64,000 bases of DNA from Dryomyza anilis (taxonomy: Eukaryota > Arthropoda > Insecta > Diptera > Dryomyzidae): contig OX638133.1 in NCBI GenBank assembly GCA_951804985.1, forward strand, positions 73,724,367-73,788,366. The letters are read 5' to 3'. The notes beneath the pieces are model-generated. The model did not search any database. It saw only the letters and a list, made by a program, of their open reading frames with translations, and had not been told where the DNA came from. Every line of letters starts with the position of its first letter. Positions within the stretch are counted from its first letter, which is position 1. Shown one piece after another: positions 42,241 through 53,858 of the stretch. The position numbers were made by a program, and so were the translations under genes.

Positions 42241-42870
42241 TTTGCTATTTTTAATTTGTCGTCTATTCTGTTATGATTTTGGTTTCGTCCGTAAAGTGCG
42301 TTTACATAAAATGTCGTTAGTACGCTTTCCCCCTATCCATTTGAATTGAATGTAGCTTAACCATTTTTCTTCCAACCAAGTAAACTTGTCTCCACTTTCG
42401 CTAAACTTTCTCCATATAAATTAGATTTTCGATAGAAATCCAAAATCCTTGGCTCCGAATTGATACCAATCACGAGGACGGTGTATTTTTACCAAAGGTT
42501 TTTTTTCAATAGCTGCATGATCCTTATCTCATACCATGTTCGTATGATCTGGATCTGTTGTTGAAATGCAGTATCGTGGTCGTCGGTTCATCCAATGATG
42601 ATCGTCGAATTCAAAATCTTTAAGTGCATCCTCAAAAAATTTTGCTTGATTTGGTGTATATTTCTTGAGATCAGTATTAAGTTGAGAGATCGCAATATTT
42701 AAGAATCTGTTAAAGCTTGACTCAATTTCATTTTTAATTAATGTTGCGCCAAACTTGGTCTATAGAAAGCCATTGATTAAACAAATAACTGTTCACTGCT
42801 TTTGCAATATTACTTGCCAACTGTTGAGTATCAAAATATACTTTGTTTAAAATAATTGTTTTGTATCACA
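42241..42870 (-). pseudogene. Unidentified degenerate coding region of nearly 200 codons
   Basis: On the minus strand one frame holds for about 150 codons from 42760 to about 42270 with only two internal stops (TGA after NMV, TAA after FLSKI). It gives fragments such as NEIESSFNRFLNIAISQLN, KYTPNQAKFFEDALKDFEFD, HHWMNRRPRYCISTTDPDH, KIHRPRDWYQFGAKDFG and DKFTWLEEKWLSYIQFKW. A neighbouring frame extends it upstream from 42868 (KVYFDTQQLASNIAKAVN). Use of Trp, Cys, Asp, Pro and Arg is unlike the A/T-rich flanks. The 3' end is shared with 57955-58175, so it belongs to a dispersed family, probably a transposon or an integrated foreign gene. I do not recognise the family. Confidence 0.6.
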
Positions 42871-43147
42871 TAAGTTTTTGTATTAATTATCAAAATTAAA
42901 AATTTAGTTTCTTCACTTCTATAAAATCTGTTCTTTAATAGAATACGTTTTTTCTCTTCGTAATATTTTTTGATTTGTTATTTCACTTTCAATTTATAAT
43001 CACAACACCAACAAAATCCATTAAGTCGTAATAAACTTAGTTACTAGTTTTTCTTGAGCAATATATGTTATTCTGCTTGATAATGTTGTTATGGCTATGT
43101 TGTTATAACAAATAAGGAAATTTTGAGATTTCAGATTGCGGACACAT

Positions 43148-43418
43148 AAAGGGTTTTTCAACAGGGACGCTACAAAAGTAAAGCGACAGGGACAGCAAAC
43201 GACGCCATATTTCTTGCCGCTCTTTTGACGTTTCTCTTCAGTAAGGTTTGCCATTTCATGATGGAAAGATATACGAATTCGAATTTCGGTAGTAAATTTT
43301 AATAATTTCGACTCGTTGTTGGCGTCGTTTGCTGTCCCTGTCACTCTACTTTTGTAGCGTCCCTGTTGAAAAACCCTTGAAAAAACTTTTGTAGCGTACT
43401 TATTGAAAAACCCTTTAC
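43148..43418. mobile_element. Fold-back MITE, copy 2
   Basis: It begins AAAGGGTTTTTCAACAGGGA and ends with two stacked inverse termini, one closing at about 43378 and an outer one (inverse of AAAGGGTTTTTCAATAAG) closing at 43418. The left arm is long and the right arm is short, so most of the right arm was deleted. It is the same family as 7885-8213. Its left arm gives a false open frame on the minus strand. Confidence 0.8.
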
Positions 43419-43897
43419 ATAAACGATAGTTTTTTTTGAAAATTTTATTTAAATGAGTAAAATTTATAAATCTACAGAAAATTTATTTATGGAAAAAACT
43501 AATTGTATTGTAATTTATGTGAATTGTAAGTATTCAATAGCCCGGTATAAAAATATCAGGTAAACTAAATACGTATAAAATACTACCTAACTGGTAGAAT
43601 ATTGAAAACAAAAACCAAGAACATATTGTTCATAGTATCCATGCTTCGTTACATTATGAATAAATAAATTGATAATTGATTTGTATATATTATAGCTGAA
43701 CCCGTGCACAGCTCGCTCGTGCGAAGTTTTGTAAATACCTATGTCGTTTAACTATACTCTAAGTAGGCCATGAGTTATAGCATTTTAAAGTTCTGGTTAT
43801 ATTGAAGGTGCACTTTTGTTCCATTTTACTTTGGTTCCACATTTATAACTCTATTCTTAAGAAGTCATGGGTTTTATCACTTTAAAAATTTTGGTTA
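43419..43897. other. AT-rich sequence
   Basis: No gene seen. A stretch around 43690-43880 (GCTGAACCCGTGCACAGC, GTTCCATTTTACTTTGGTTC) is of higher complexity but not identified. Confidence 0.4.
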
Positions 43898-44117
43898 CAC
43901 CCAGAAAAAAATACTATATAAATAATCGTTTTTTACTATTAAAAATAGTCAATAGAATAAATTATTATTTTAATCGGGAAATACCATTAACTACTAGAAA
44001 ATACCATGACATTGACATCGAGTTTATATGAAAAGATTTATTTTTTGTATACTATTAAATCAATAATTATCCTATTGACCAATTTTAATGAGATTTAGGG
44101 GAATTTTTTTCTGGGTG
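43898..44117. mobile_element. TA-flanked MITE, most complete copy
   Basis: It starts CACCCAGAAAAAAATACTAT and ends with the inverse TTTTTTTCTGGGTG. TA lies on both sides (43896-43897 and 44118-44119). It is the best-preserved member of the family also seen at 15598, 30606, 33470 and 57805. Confidence 0.85.
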
Positions 44118-44414
44118 TATATAGAAGGTGCCTCGCCCCTTTGTTGAATCACGCCCATATTATAAGTAGCGATTATAATTGTATATATACAAGTTCATGG
44201 TTCATTCATGTCAATAATTCAGCGGATCATTCAATGACTCAAAAAATAATAAAATAAAAAATGTCTAATTTTACAACCAGTTTAAGATACAGGGTGTTTG
44301 AGAAATTCATATTACTAACATAACCTATTGAAGAAAATTTATTATAAACTACTGTATTCTGCTGATAATAGAATATCAAGATTTCACTCACATCTTTGAA
44401 CTCCATGATTTCTT

Positions 44415-45425
44415 CATACCCCACACTAAGAATGAAAGGGTACACTCAAAATAAAATGTCAGCTATTAATAGCAAACTCTGAATGCTAAATTTTAGAAAA
44501 CTTTAAATTGCATTGACAGCAACCTGTTATCTGCAATATCGAACTGTCTGCTTGGAATTTTAGTTCTGCTAGTGATCAAGATATATCAGAAATAAAAGTA
44601 TATCAGAAATAAAAAAAAATATTAAAATACAAAAAAAAAATATTTTTTGTATTTTCTTTTTTATGAATTGGAGTTAAAAGTAAAAATTATTTAAAACAGC
44701 TTAAATTGTCAGCTCTAATAGTTTAAAAAGGTTTACTGAAACAGCAAACTGTCATTTGCTGCTTCAGCAAAATCCGGCGCTTTCCTCTTTTCAGCAAACT
44801 TTTTTGCTATATTGGCAACCTTTTTTGCTATTGTTACAGACTTTTTACTTTGAGTAAATATTCAGTTTGGTACGCCATTTGTAACACCAAGAAGAAAGCA
44901 TCTCCGGTATGGAAAAGTATATATATTCCTGATCAGCATGACCTCTCGATTCCGTCTGTCTGTCTGTTGCAATCTTCATTACAGAAAAACTAGAAGAGCT
45001 AAATAAATGAAACTCCTAATTTATAATGCTTTATAATGCTGTCTGTCAGTGAAAATGGACATTATCAGTCCATTGTGACATATGAACCGACCACTTTTGT
45101 TCAAATACCTCATATAAAACATGCATCTACTGGTGAATTTTACTGTATACGTGCTTAGGTAAACTTTTTTGGTCAAATATATATTGACTTCATGCTCAAA
45201 TATATGAAAATAATGTTTTTCCGCGAAACGACTTGTGGTACCCAAAAAAAAAATCTAAATTCGGTACACCTACCCTTCTGTAAATATGGATATCAAATGA
45301 ATGCAAATTCTTCAGCGATTGAAAGTATGTGGTTATTTTCATGATGCGTATACCCTGGTGACCTATATACCACTGTGAATGGTAACCACGCATATGTGTA
45401 GGGTATTTATAGTCGGTTTAGACCG
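44415..45425 (+). repeat. GGGTATA-ended fly repeat interrupted by an insertion
   Basis: It starts CATACCCCACACTAAGAATG, is interrupted at 44443-44858, and resumes with TTCAGTTTGGTACGCC, CATCTCCGGTATGGAAAAG and TCCGTCTGTCTGTC. It ends near 45425 with a GTCGGTTTAGACCGAC palindrome that corresponds to GTCGGTCGGGCCCGAC in the other copies. The nearest relative is 27304-27625. Confidence 0.7.
44443..44858. mobile_element. TA-flanked element inserted in the GGGTATA repeat
   Basis: The left end reads CACTCAAAATAAAATGTC. The right end, read inversely after three bases, is ACTCAAAGTAAAAAGTC. TA flanks both sides (44441-44442 and 44859-44860). The uninterrupted repeat at 27330 reads GGGTATATTCAGTTTGG across the site, so insertion and target duplication can be read directly. 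The interior has several AGCAAA/TTTGCT words and no gene. Confidence 0.8.
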
Positions 45426-45569
45426 ACTATAATTTTGATAATCCTAACAATCATAATAACACCAGTTATAAAATATCCCTACTTTAAAATTTCCCATGTT
45501 ATCTAAAGTTACCATCTGGTTTTAATGTATTTTCGAAACCACTCAACCACTTAATTGGTAAAAGTTTTA

Positions 45570-45862
45570 TGATGATAGCGATGTTAGTTATCTTGAATTC
45601 GTTCCAGGAACTCCAAAGAGGATTTTTGCCTAAATGTGTGAGTTGTATTCCATCTTAGTTCGAATATAGGTAGTGTAGACAGTGCGTTAGTCGGCAGAAG
45701 TGAAGTATGTCTTACACCATTTTAGACAACCGAGACACTTGGCCGTTAGTTTCGCCACATCAAATATGTGATTATTCCAATGGAGGTCATATTGAATTGA
45801 TATGCCTAGAACGCCGAGAGCAGCTGACTCCGCAATATTCAAATCGCACATCAAAACTAAAT
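45570..45862 (-). pseudogene. LINE reverse-transcriptase remnant
   Basis: The minus strand reads DLNIAESAALGVLGI, then DLHWNNHIFDVAKLTAKCLG, CKTYFTSAD, then a stop, RTVYTTYIRTKMEYNSHI, and after a frameshift SSLEFLERIQD. This is the region after the catalytic core in non-LTR retrotransposon reverse transcriptases, with the usual LGI...DL.W..HI and Y..Y.R...EY.SH.W...LE..QR pattern. Stops and a frameshift show it is dead. The clade (jockey, RTE or other) cannot be settled from this fragment. Confidence 0.8.
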
Positions 45863-46967
45863 AAAGACTTATTTATAAGACATTAAATAATTAATATTTG
45901 GTTTGAGCAATTTTATTTCATTATTCATACGAAATTGAATTGACAGATGCAAAATGCTTGCTGAACTGCGTCAAATGTGTTGCTCTTGGCAAAGTGTTAA
46001 CAATTCGCTAGAATTCACCAGGCGCACACTAGAGTACAGGCTGCCAACAAGGACCTCTTCCTGTTGCCCAAATGCAGGAGTAGCAGAGAGAGCAGTAGCT
46101 AGCATTCACTATGAACACAATTGCTGATGGATGTAATGTAAAAGCACCCACCGAGCAACCGCAAAATGACAAAAACAACAAATGCAACATGAAGATGAAC
46201 AACAACAAAGACAACTCCAACGACAACAATAACAAAGAACAGCTTGCAATTATGTCCTGCAGGCGATAACATACGATAAATGCATGTAAAACGAGCGACG
46301 ACGACGAAGAGGAGCAACGAGAACGTCAACTGCTACGACTACACATTGATGACGATCCACAAACGACGAAGATGAGACGATGCTTGCGGTGCCCGTAGGA
46401 TTTGCAGCAGCAGCAGCAACAGCAGGAGGAAAAGGATACAAACGATGAAATGAAACGAAAGCTTTTGAATATTCACTCAAGAGTTAAAAACACGACTTGC
46501 GAACGAACGAATGAACGAACATGTTCAAAATCACTCAGGTAGCAAAAACAATGTTGTCAGCTTCAGACAGCATCAGGCACAAGGACAGACACACACCCAA
46601 CGAAATGGAAGGACAACAAATATATAGAGGAACCCAGCTACATACTCCGAGTTTGTTGAAATCGGAGCAAATAGCACGAATTCCTGTGAAGCTGGCACAC
46701 AACACATAGGGATGCAACACAAAACTCAATAAATGTACGAAAGAAGGCAAAGCCAGGACAACGGAAGAATAATGTAGCGAAGAGCAACAGCTGTCAGTTG
46801 AAAACCACAAATGTTGTAGAAGACGATGATGCAAGTCTGATGTTTCTTAAATTTAGAGACAATAATAAGGATGAGATACAAAGAGTACGTTATACGTTAT
46901 GCAGACTTCTTCAGAACACGTTTATAGAAATTGACTAAATTGAGTTATAGAAATATAGAGGTATATT
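45863..46967. other. Higher-complexity non-coding island
   Basis: The part from 46000 to 46850 is rich in AACAAC, GACGAC and GCAGCA triplets and is less A/T-rich than its flanks. Open frames of 60-100 codons occur on both strands but overlap each other and have no family features. It may be old single-copy intergenic DNA with regulatory content, but no site can be named. Confidence 0.45.
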
Positions 46968-47826
46968 CCCAGTCTGCCATGTCTCGGAGTTCTTCGATGC
47001 CTCAAAGCTTTTTCGAATAACTTCGATAAAAAAATTCGAAATCGTTACTAATTTTTAAAAATTTTCGTACATTCAAATTTTTTGACAATATACGATATTA
47101 AAACATTTATCAAATCGATATCACAATATTTTCACAGCAATCTCGTACTTTGATAAGTTTTTCTTCGATACCGATCCGATTTTGAAAATTTTATCGTGTC
47201 GAAAAAACTCCGACAGAACGTTTCGATATCTACCTAGATCCAACGCTCGAAATCGTTACGAAAACAGGTCCGATATCGTGTGATTTCTCCATGTACTCGC
47301 ATTAATCTCGTAACGATATCGAAACGAATGTTATACTGGGTTACTACACACGTGATTGGTTCTATGGTAATATTAGTAAGTCCTTCCCTTCGGATTTACA
47401 GCTTGTAGAAGCTGAATTCTTAGTTATTTTTCGAAAACGGTTCCTCAAACTAAATTAGACAACCAAGTCTGCTTTTCGATTCGATATCACTTCGAGACTG
47501 TTTTGAATGTCGAGGAATTCATTCAATATCGATTACGATATCGTATCTATATTATACTACAATTCGTTCTAAAATGTACGCAGATATCGGCACAAGACAA
47601 TGAAGTTTATTCGAAACGAGAAAAAAAAGTATTATGGATCGATATCACATGGAATATCAATATTGATTTGAAAAACATTGCTATATCGAGATGATAAATC
47701 TTTTAATATGTTATTTTTTCTTTAAATTTTTATTGTACTATTAATTTAAAAAAAAATAGTAGTGATAAAGCAACGAGATCGAGAAAACTTCTATTATCGA
47801 AGAGCTCCAAGACATGACAGACTGGG
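46968..47826. mobile_element. CAGTCTGCCATG inverted-repeat element, copy 1
   Basis: The left end reads CCCAGTCTGCCATGTCTCGG and the right end is its inverse (CCAAGACATGACAGACTGGG). The interior is full of CGATATCG, CGAAACG and ATTCGAT words that can pair with each other. No coding region is visible. Copies 2 and 3 lie at 53859-54832 and 55065-55793. Confidence 0.8.
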
Positions 47827-48475
47827 AATTGCTACTTGATAAAAACAGTTACTTTACACACACAAAAGAAAAATTGTGTAATTTTACGATCATAAAGCGA
47901 GGCAACTTGTTTCCGCGAGGCAACTTGTTTCATTTTTAAACACGCGTTTAAAATTTAATCTCTAATGTTTAAATTTAAACTTTAAGAATCAACAATATGT
48001 GTGTAAAATTGAACATTATAATGTGGAAAATTACTCTATTCTGGTAAAATGTGTAAAATTAAGCATTTCTAAAATTAAATATGTGTAAAATTAAACATAA
48101 AATGTTTAATATGCATGTGGGTTGCGTTTCCGAAATGTTTAAGTATAATTTTGCTCTGATAAAATCAATGCACTGATTTTTGAATCAACTTTTTTGATTT
48201 TCTTTATTATTTAAATTATTTTTATAATCAAAATCAGAAGATTAGAAAAGTAAATGCATCGATGTCCGCACACAAAGCTAAAATGATACTCGTCCATTTC
48301 GTTCACAACCTAAAAATAAAATGAAATTTTGTTAAAATAATAACAAGAACACTTTAATATTTATGAATACAAAATTCATTTAAAAATGTTTATAAAACCA
48401 TTGTCTTCTGGTTTATAGTTGAGTGATGTCCATTGATTATAGATGTCTTTACTGCAAGCTAGCTTTATTAGAATA
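47827..48475. other. AT-rich sequence with TGTGTAAAATTAAACA words
   Basis: TGTGTAAAATT(A/G)AACAT occurs several times between 47995 and 48110, and similar or inverse words recur at 49320-49550 on the far side of the next repeat. The two stretches could be the halves of one element split by the repeat at 48476-49266. Confidence 0.4.
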
Positions 48476-49096
48476 AACGAGTTGGGAAAGTTAGGTCACA
48501 TGGGTAAGTTCGGTCACATAGGGTGGATTTTTATAGTCGGTCGGGCCCGACTATGGAATACCCTACACCTTTGGTGGGGATATTAACCCTCAGAATATTA
48601 TTCAAATATCAGAAATTTACTTCTTATATCCCCATAATTTAAAAAATGTATGTAAAGTATAAAAAACTAAAAAAAAAAATTGAAAAATATAATTGGGCGG
48701 ACCACGCCTATATTTAAAATTTCGAAAGACTAATATTTCATAGATTTGATTTTAATAATTTACGGATCAAATTTCCACTATGAAAATCCGGGAAATAATG
48801 AAAAAAAAAATGTGGGCGGATCACGCCCATTTTTGGACCACATATTTTTAGGTGAATTCTAACAATATGTTTTAAATTTTATAACTATACCTTGAATACT
48901 TTTCGAGTTATTAGTTCCGAAAGAGTTATATAAAAGTGACTTGTATGGGAGGTGGGCGTGTCCGTTGACCGATTTGGCTCATTTTCAAACTCAGTTCCTA
49001 CTTTTGGCTAAAATATATTGAGACGAAATTTCATCGCATTCTGATCAGTATTTCTCAAGTTATTCTGTATTCGGACAGCAAGACAGCAAGACAGCA

Positions 49097-49129
<33 letters not shown>

Positions 49130-49266
49130 GACATGGCTAAACGGACTCGGGTAGTGATGCTGATCAAGAATATATATACTTTTCCATACCGGACACGCCT
49201 CCTAAGGGGCGTTACAATATATGCACAAAGTTAATATACCCTGTACCTCATAGGTGTAGGGTATAA
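48476..49266 (-). repeat. GGGTATA-ended fly repeat, long copy (minus)
   Basis: Read on the minus strand it begins TATACCCTACACCTATGAGG, carries GGAGGCGTGTCCGGTATGG, ATATATTCTTGATCAGCATC, a TCTGTC run, TCGTCTCAATATATTTTAGC and GTGGTCCGCCCA. It then closes with a GGGTATTCCATAGTCGGGCC palindrome and GTGACCTAACTTTCCCAAC. The copy at 62331-63153 is the same in the opposite orientation. Class unknown; it is non-coding. Confidence 0.8.
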
Positions 49267-50619
49267 AAAGCATGGCTTGGCGTCATTTTCACTACAGACT
49301 AATAGTCGCAAGGTTCAACAAGATGTGCTTAAAATTCAACAAAACTTGTGTAAAAATACACAAATGATAGTAAATTTACTACGCGTGTCTAGTTTTAAAC
49401 ATTTTGTGCTTAATATCACACAACAAATGTTTAAAAATGCAAATAAAATGTATATGTACACGTAAATAGTTGTAACATTAAACAATAATTGTCTAAATTG
49501 TTTATTTACACACTCATATATGCATTCACTCAAAATTCGCAAATTTACACAAAAAAACGTTTAACGTAACAATTTTAAACTCAGTTTTTAGAGTGCACAC
49601 ACAAAAATATACTATCGTTTGGGGCTGTTTTTTTGACCCTTTCTACTGTTGAAATATAGCCGTCTGTAAGTTCCTGTCGAAAAGGGTTAAAACGAGATAA
49701 AGCCAATACTAGCTTCTGTCGATTCAACAATTTCAGTGGTCGACTCTATATATACAGTAATCTTCTGTCGTTTAAACACTTAATTCCTTTATATATTAAA
49801 AATGACTGCTTTTTATATTTTTATTTTTTTTTTATTCAAAGTAAAGATAGGGTTATTTTTGATAAGTTAATATTATTTTTATTAAAAATTATAAAACGTA
49901 TTAAATTTTAAAAGATTGACGGTCTGTTTCCTTTTTCGTAATGACCATCAAGTTGAGTTTTTGACCAGTACCTATACAAAATAAACTCTGCAGGTTAAGG
50001 CACTGCTCTACATGATTCGGATCGCGTGTCTGTTTTTGATGGCACGGACACGCACGGGCACGAGCCCACTGACTAAATTTAAAGGCACTCACGAAAAGCA
50101 CGATAAAACACGGGGTATATAAAAACACGAAGAAGCAAAGAAAAACGCGAAAAAGCACGGTATCACATGAAAACTAGGAAAAAAGTGAAAAATAATAAAA
50201 ACAGGGAATAAAACCCCTTAGAATATCGGTTCTGGTTCCAATAGCGGTTTCCGATTCTGGTTTCATCTATAAAATTACATGGATTCCTATTCCGGTTCCA
50301 CACATTTTATAATGACGGTTCCGATTACGTTTCAACAATCGAAACGGTTCCGGTTCAATTTCGGTTCTTTGAGCTACGAACATGAAAAAAAACCCAAATA
50401 CAAAAAAAAAAAAATTAAAAGCAAAAAAGCAAAAGCACAAAATAAAACAAAAGCAAAAATACAAAAACAAAAGCAATAACGTTTGTTCCGCTTCTCCGTC
50501 TAAACGGCTGATCCGATTTTCTTGAAATTTTTATCACAGATGCGGTATGGGCTGGAAGAAATGATAGGCTATATATGGGCGGGATTGGACAAAGAGGCGT
50601 GGCACCTCCCATACAACCT
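49267..50619. other. Non-coding sequence with a GGTTCC-rich patch
   Basis: The part at 50230-50370 has repeated GGTTCCG/GATTCC words, recalling the AAACCG arrays of 1941-3192. No exon is supported. The open frames of 62-85 codons are low-complexity. Confidence 0.4.
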
Positions 50620-51512
50620 AAATTTCAATACTAAAACTCACCACACTACAATTCACCACACAGTAAAACTCACCACACAAAAACGCTCCACACAAAAATG
50701 CAACACACTAAAATTAACCACACTAAAACTTACCACTCGAAAATTCACTACACTAAAACTCACCACACTAAAATTCACCACACTAAAACTCACCGCACTA
50801 TAATTCACCACACTAAAATACACTACACTAAAATTTCACCACACTAAAACTCACCACACTAAAACTCATCACAATGAAATTCACCACACTAAAACTTACC
50901 ACTCGAAAATTCACTACACTAAAACTCACCACACTATAATTCACCACACTAAAACTCACCACACTAAAATTTCACTACACTAAAACTCACCACACTAAAA
51001 CTCATCACAATAAAATTCACCACACTAAAACCCACCACACTAAAACTCACCACACAAAAACCCACCACACTATAATTCACCACACTAAAATTCACCACAC
51101 TTAAACTCAAAACAATAAAATTAACAACACTAAAATTCACCACACTAAAACTCTCCACACTAAAACTCGCCACACTAAAACTCGCCACACTAAAATTCAC
51201 CACACTAAAACCCACCACACTATAATTCACCACACTAAAATTCACCACACTAAAACTCATCACAATAAAATTCATCACATTAAAATTCATCACACTAAAA
51301 CTCACCACAATAAAATTCACCACACTAAAACCCTCCACACTATAATTCACCACACTAAAACTCACAACACTAAAACTCACCACACTAAAACTCACCACAC
51401 TAAAACTCACCACACTAAAACTCACCATACTTAAACTCACTACACCAAAATTCACCGCACATAAACTCAGCACACCGAAACTCACCACATTAAAACCCAC
51501 CACACTAAAACT
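50620..51512. repeat. 15-bp satellite (CACCACACTAAAACT)
   Basis: About 890 bp of tandem units with the consensus CACCACACTAAAACT and variants ending ATT. Because 15 is a multiple of three, frames stay open: a minus-strand frame of 202 codons made of VVSFS/VVNFS repeats runs from 51572 to 50964. It has no start context or non-repeat content and is not a gene. Confidence 0.92.
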
Positions 51513-52735
51513 TCTACTGGGAAAAACTCTACGGGGAAGAATTCTACGGGAAAGAGTTCTACCGGGAAACATTCTACCGGGAAGAATTCTACGGGAAAGC
51601 GTTATATGCGGAAGAATTTTACGGGGAAGATTTCTACTGGGGGAAATATAAGGGGAATCTGAGAAAGAATTGTCTATGAGAAAAGCTGTTTAGCGGAGAA
51701 TTATTTTTGTTTTGTTTACTACATTTATAAAACCAATAAAAAAACGTCCACAGTGAAGCATGGGTCCATGATATAAATAATAAAAATGTTTTTTATATTA
51801 ATTAAATCCCTCCATATCTTTGAATTCACAAAATCTTGGCACGAGTCGTGTACGGGTCCAGCTATATTAAATAAATTAAGATCACAGACGCTATTCATGA
51901 ATTGAATGAAATTATCCTACATTATTGATGATCCTCGCAAGGCACGTCATGTGCGTGATGAGAGGAATCAACAGCATGAGCTGACGTCAGATGAGCGCGC
52001 TCAACTTAAAAAAATAGACGAAATTTGTGCACCGCTTAACTATTATCACCAGGGCTAACAATTATATGGATGAAGAACTAGAGAAATATGTATGGATTAT
52101 GTACTAAAAAACGAGACAATTATGGATCAAAAACTTAAAATATAGATATAAATTTTGTTTTAAATTTTCTCTCATGAAATTTTGCTTTGAAAAAATAAAT
52201 TATACTGACAAATATATATTACTTAAACAAAATTGTTTTTCTAAAGCCCGATTTACAATTGTATCTTCTGTGAAATATGTAATTTACTTAGGATTACATT
52301 TTTCAAAAATTCATATAAAAATTTAAATTTTTCGGAAACATGCAACTCTAGCCGATACGTTGCTTCTCACAGAAAATAAATACAATGTAAATAGGGAATT
52401 AGGTTATATTTCAACCTTATGTTAATTGAATCATATTTTTCGTATGTAAACAAATGTCTTATACTGATCTATTATGTGTTAAAGTTAATTACAAAAAAAA
52501 AAACAAATAAACGGCATTAATCCATTTGATATTTTTTTGGATAAATTAGTTCCATTGGGATTTGGATTGAATAATCTAAATGCGTTATTGGATTTTTTTT
52601 TTTGTTGGTAAAATGGGTTCATGGAGACTTCAATGCGCATCTAGGTGCGTCATTAGAATTTGACAGAGTCTGTCTCTGTGTGCATTTTATTCAATTACTT
52701 CGTCAAAAAAAAAAAAAAGAAGTGGATAGTCTATT
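51513..52735. other. Non-coding sequence with one small coding-like frame
   Basis: A short local repeat TTCTAC(C/G)GGGAAGA runs from 51512 to 51640. The part after 52090 is A/T-rich. The frame at 51906-52058 is listed separately. Confidence 0.45.
51906..52058 (+). pseudogene. Unidentified 50-codon coding-like frame
   Basis: An ATG at 51906 opens a frame of 50 codons to a TAA at 52056-52058. It contains DDPRKARHVRDERNQQ, SDERAQLKKIDEIC and PLNYYHQG, a charged helical composition unlike the A/T-rich flanks. There is no splice context. It may be a piece of a transposon protein or of a processed gene. I do not recognise it. Confidence 0.35.
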
Positions 52736-52921
52736 AAAGGGTTTTTCAATAAGAGCGCTACAAAATTTTTGTTCAAGGGTTTTTTAACAGGGATGCCACA
52801 AAAGTAGAGTGACAGGGACAGAAAACCTTACTGAAGAGAAATGTCAAAAGAGCGGCAAGAAATATGGCGTCGTTTGCTGTCCCTGTCGCTCTACTTTTGT
52901 AGCGTCCCTGTTGAAAAATCA
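52736..52921. mobile_element. Fold-back MITE, copy 3, internally deleted
   Basis: It shows both stacked left termini (AAAGGGTTTTTCAATAAGAG, then CAAGGGTTTTTTAACAGGGA) and the full right arm ending GTCCCTGTTGAAAAATC. Most of the left arm and the loop are missing. It is the same family as 7885-8213 and 43148-43418. Confidence 0.75.
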
Positions 52922-53383
52922 TTTAGAAATAATCGCTTAGTACTAGTATAAAATTTCGAATAATTATGCGCAATACTTTGAAATTGTGCCGGCTGTGTAC
53001 AATAGTATCGGGAGGAGTGCTCCTGTTTGTGATACATTGAATGTGTAGCTTCAGCTTGGATGCCCGGTCAGCATTTAGTCGATGATAATTAGTCTTTATG
53101 TGGTTGAATTGTTGTGTCTATTATATTTTAAAAAGACTGAAAAAAATATATATTTGTTTAATTTAGTTGTTAGTTCAACAACATATAATATTTTTAATAT
53201 TTTAAATTTTATTTTCATTGTAAATCTTTAACAATCATTAAACAATAATAAAAAAAAAACTAAAACAAAACAAGATACAAATAATTCAGATCAAATTTGA
53301 TATCTGTAAGAAAAATGCTTAAAATATTTAGAAATATACAGTAATTCCTTTTTACTTTTCGCGTTATAAATTAATGTATTACA
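52922..53383. other. AT-rich sequence
   Basis: No feature seen apart from A/T tracts. It adjoins the C-terminal end of the hAT remnant. Confidence 0.45.
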
Positions 53384-53745
53384 TTATTTGTTTTTTGAAT
53401 CTTTTAAACGACACCTGGTGGAGGTCAAAGTATATTTCCTAATGCTAAAAAGCCGTTCCACTGCTGCACTTCTGGGTAGTGCGGTGGAAAGTTTTTTAAT
53501 AACGTAAAATTTTGATTCCTGAAGGATTGAAACTGTTTTGTCGCGAACTAGTTTGTATTCATTATAGATATTTTGGCCTTCAGATGCAATGTCATCATCT
53601 ACTTTGTCATCTGATTGGCAGAATGAGGAATCGCCTTGTTTTTGTTATATTTTCATTTTGAGAAGCAATACATCTGATGAATGAGTTAATTTCAGAATAT
53701 TTTTCTGAAATCTTTCTCGCATGTCTTAATTCGGTTTTTAGAAGA
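53384..53745 (-). pseudogene. hAT transposase C-terminal remnant
   Basis: The minus strand encodes a fragment with ELRHARKISEKYSEINSF, then after a frameshift SEGQNIYNEYKLVRDKTVS and FYVIKKLSTALPRSAAVERL, then FSIRKYTLTSTRCRLKD and a TAA. The order L..ALP.SAA.VERLFS followed by LT..R.RL.D is the dimerisation region at the C-terminus of hAT transposases (hAT family C-terminal domain, PF05699). One frameshift and in-frame stops upstream mark it as a pseudogene. The N-terminal catalytic part is not found nearby. Confidence 0.85.
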
Positions 53746-53858
53746 AAAAAAACCTAGTATGCTATGTGATTCGATATCATTAAAAACAATGCGAGATGCT
53801 GGAGAAGTCACGCGATATTGGTATCTTTAGTGTAGAGTTATCAAATTAGCTATACGCA

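Noticed and set aside
50964..51572. 202-codon open frame on the minus strand
   Set aside because: It is composed of the 15-bp satellite repeated in frame and has no independent sequence.
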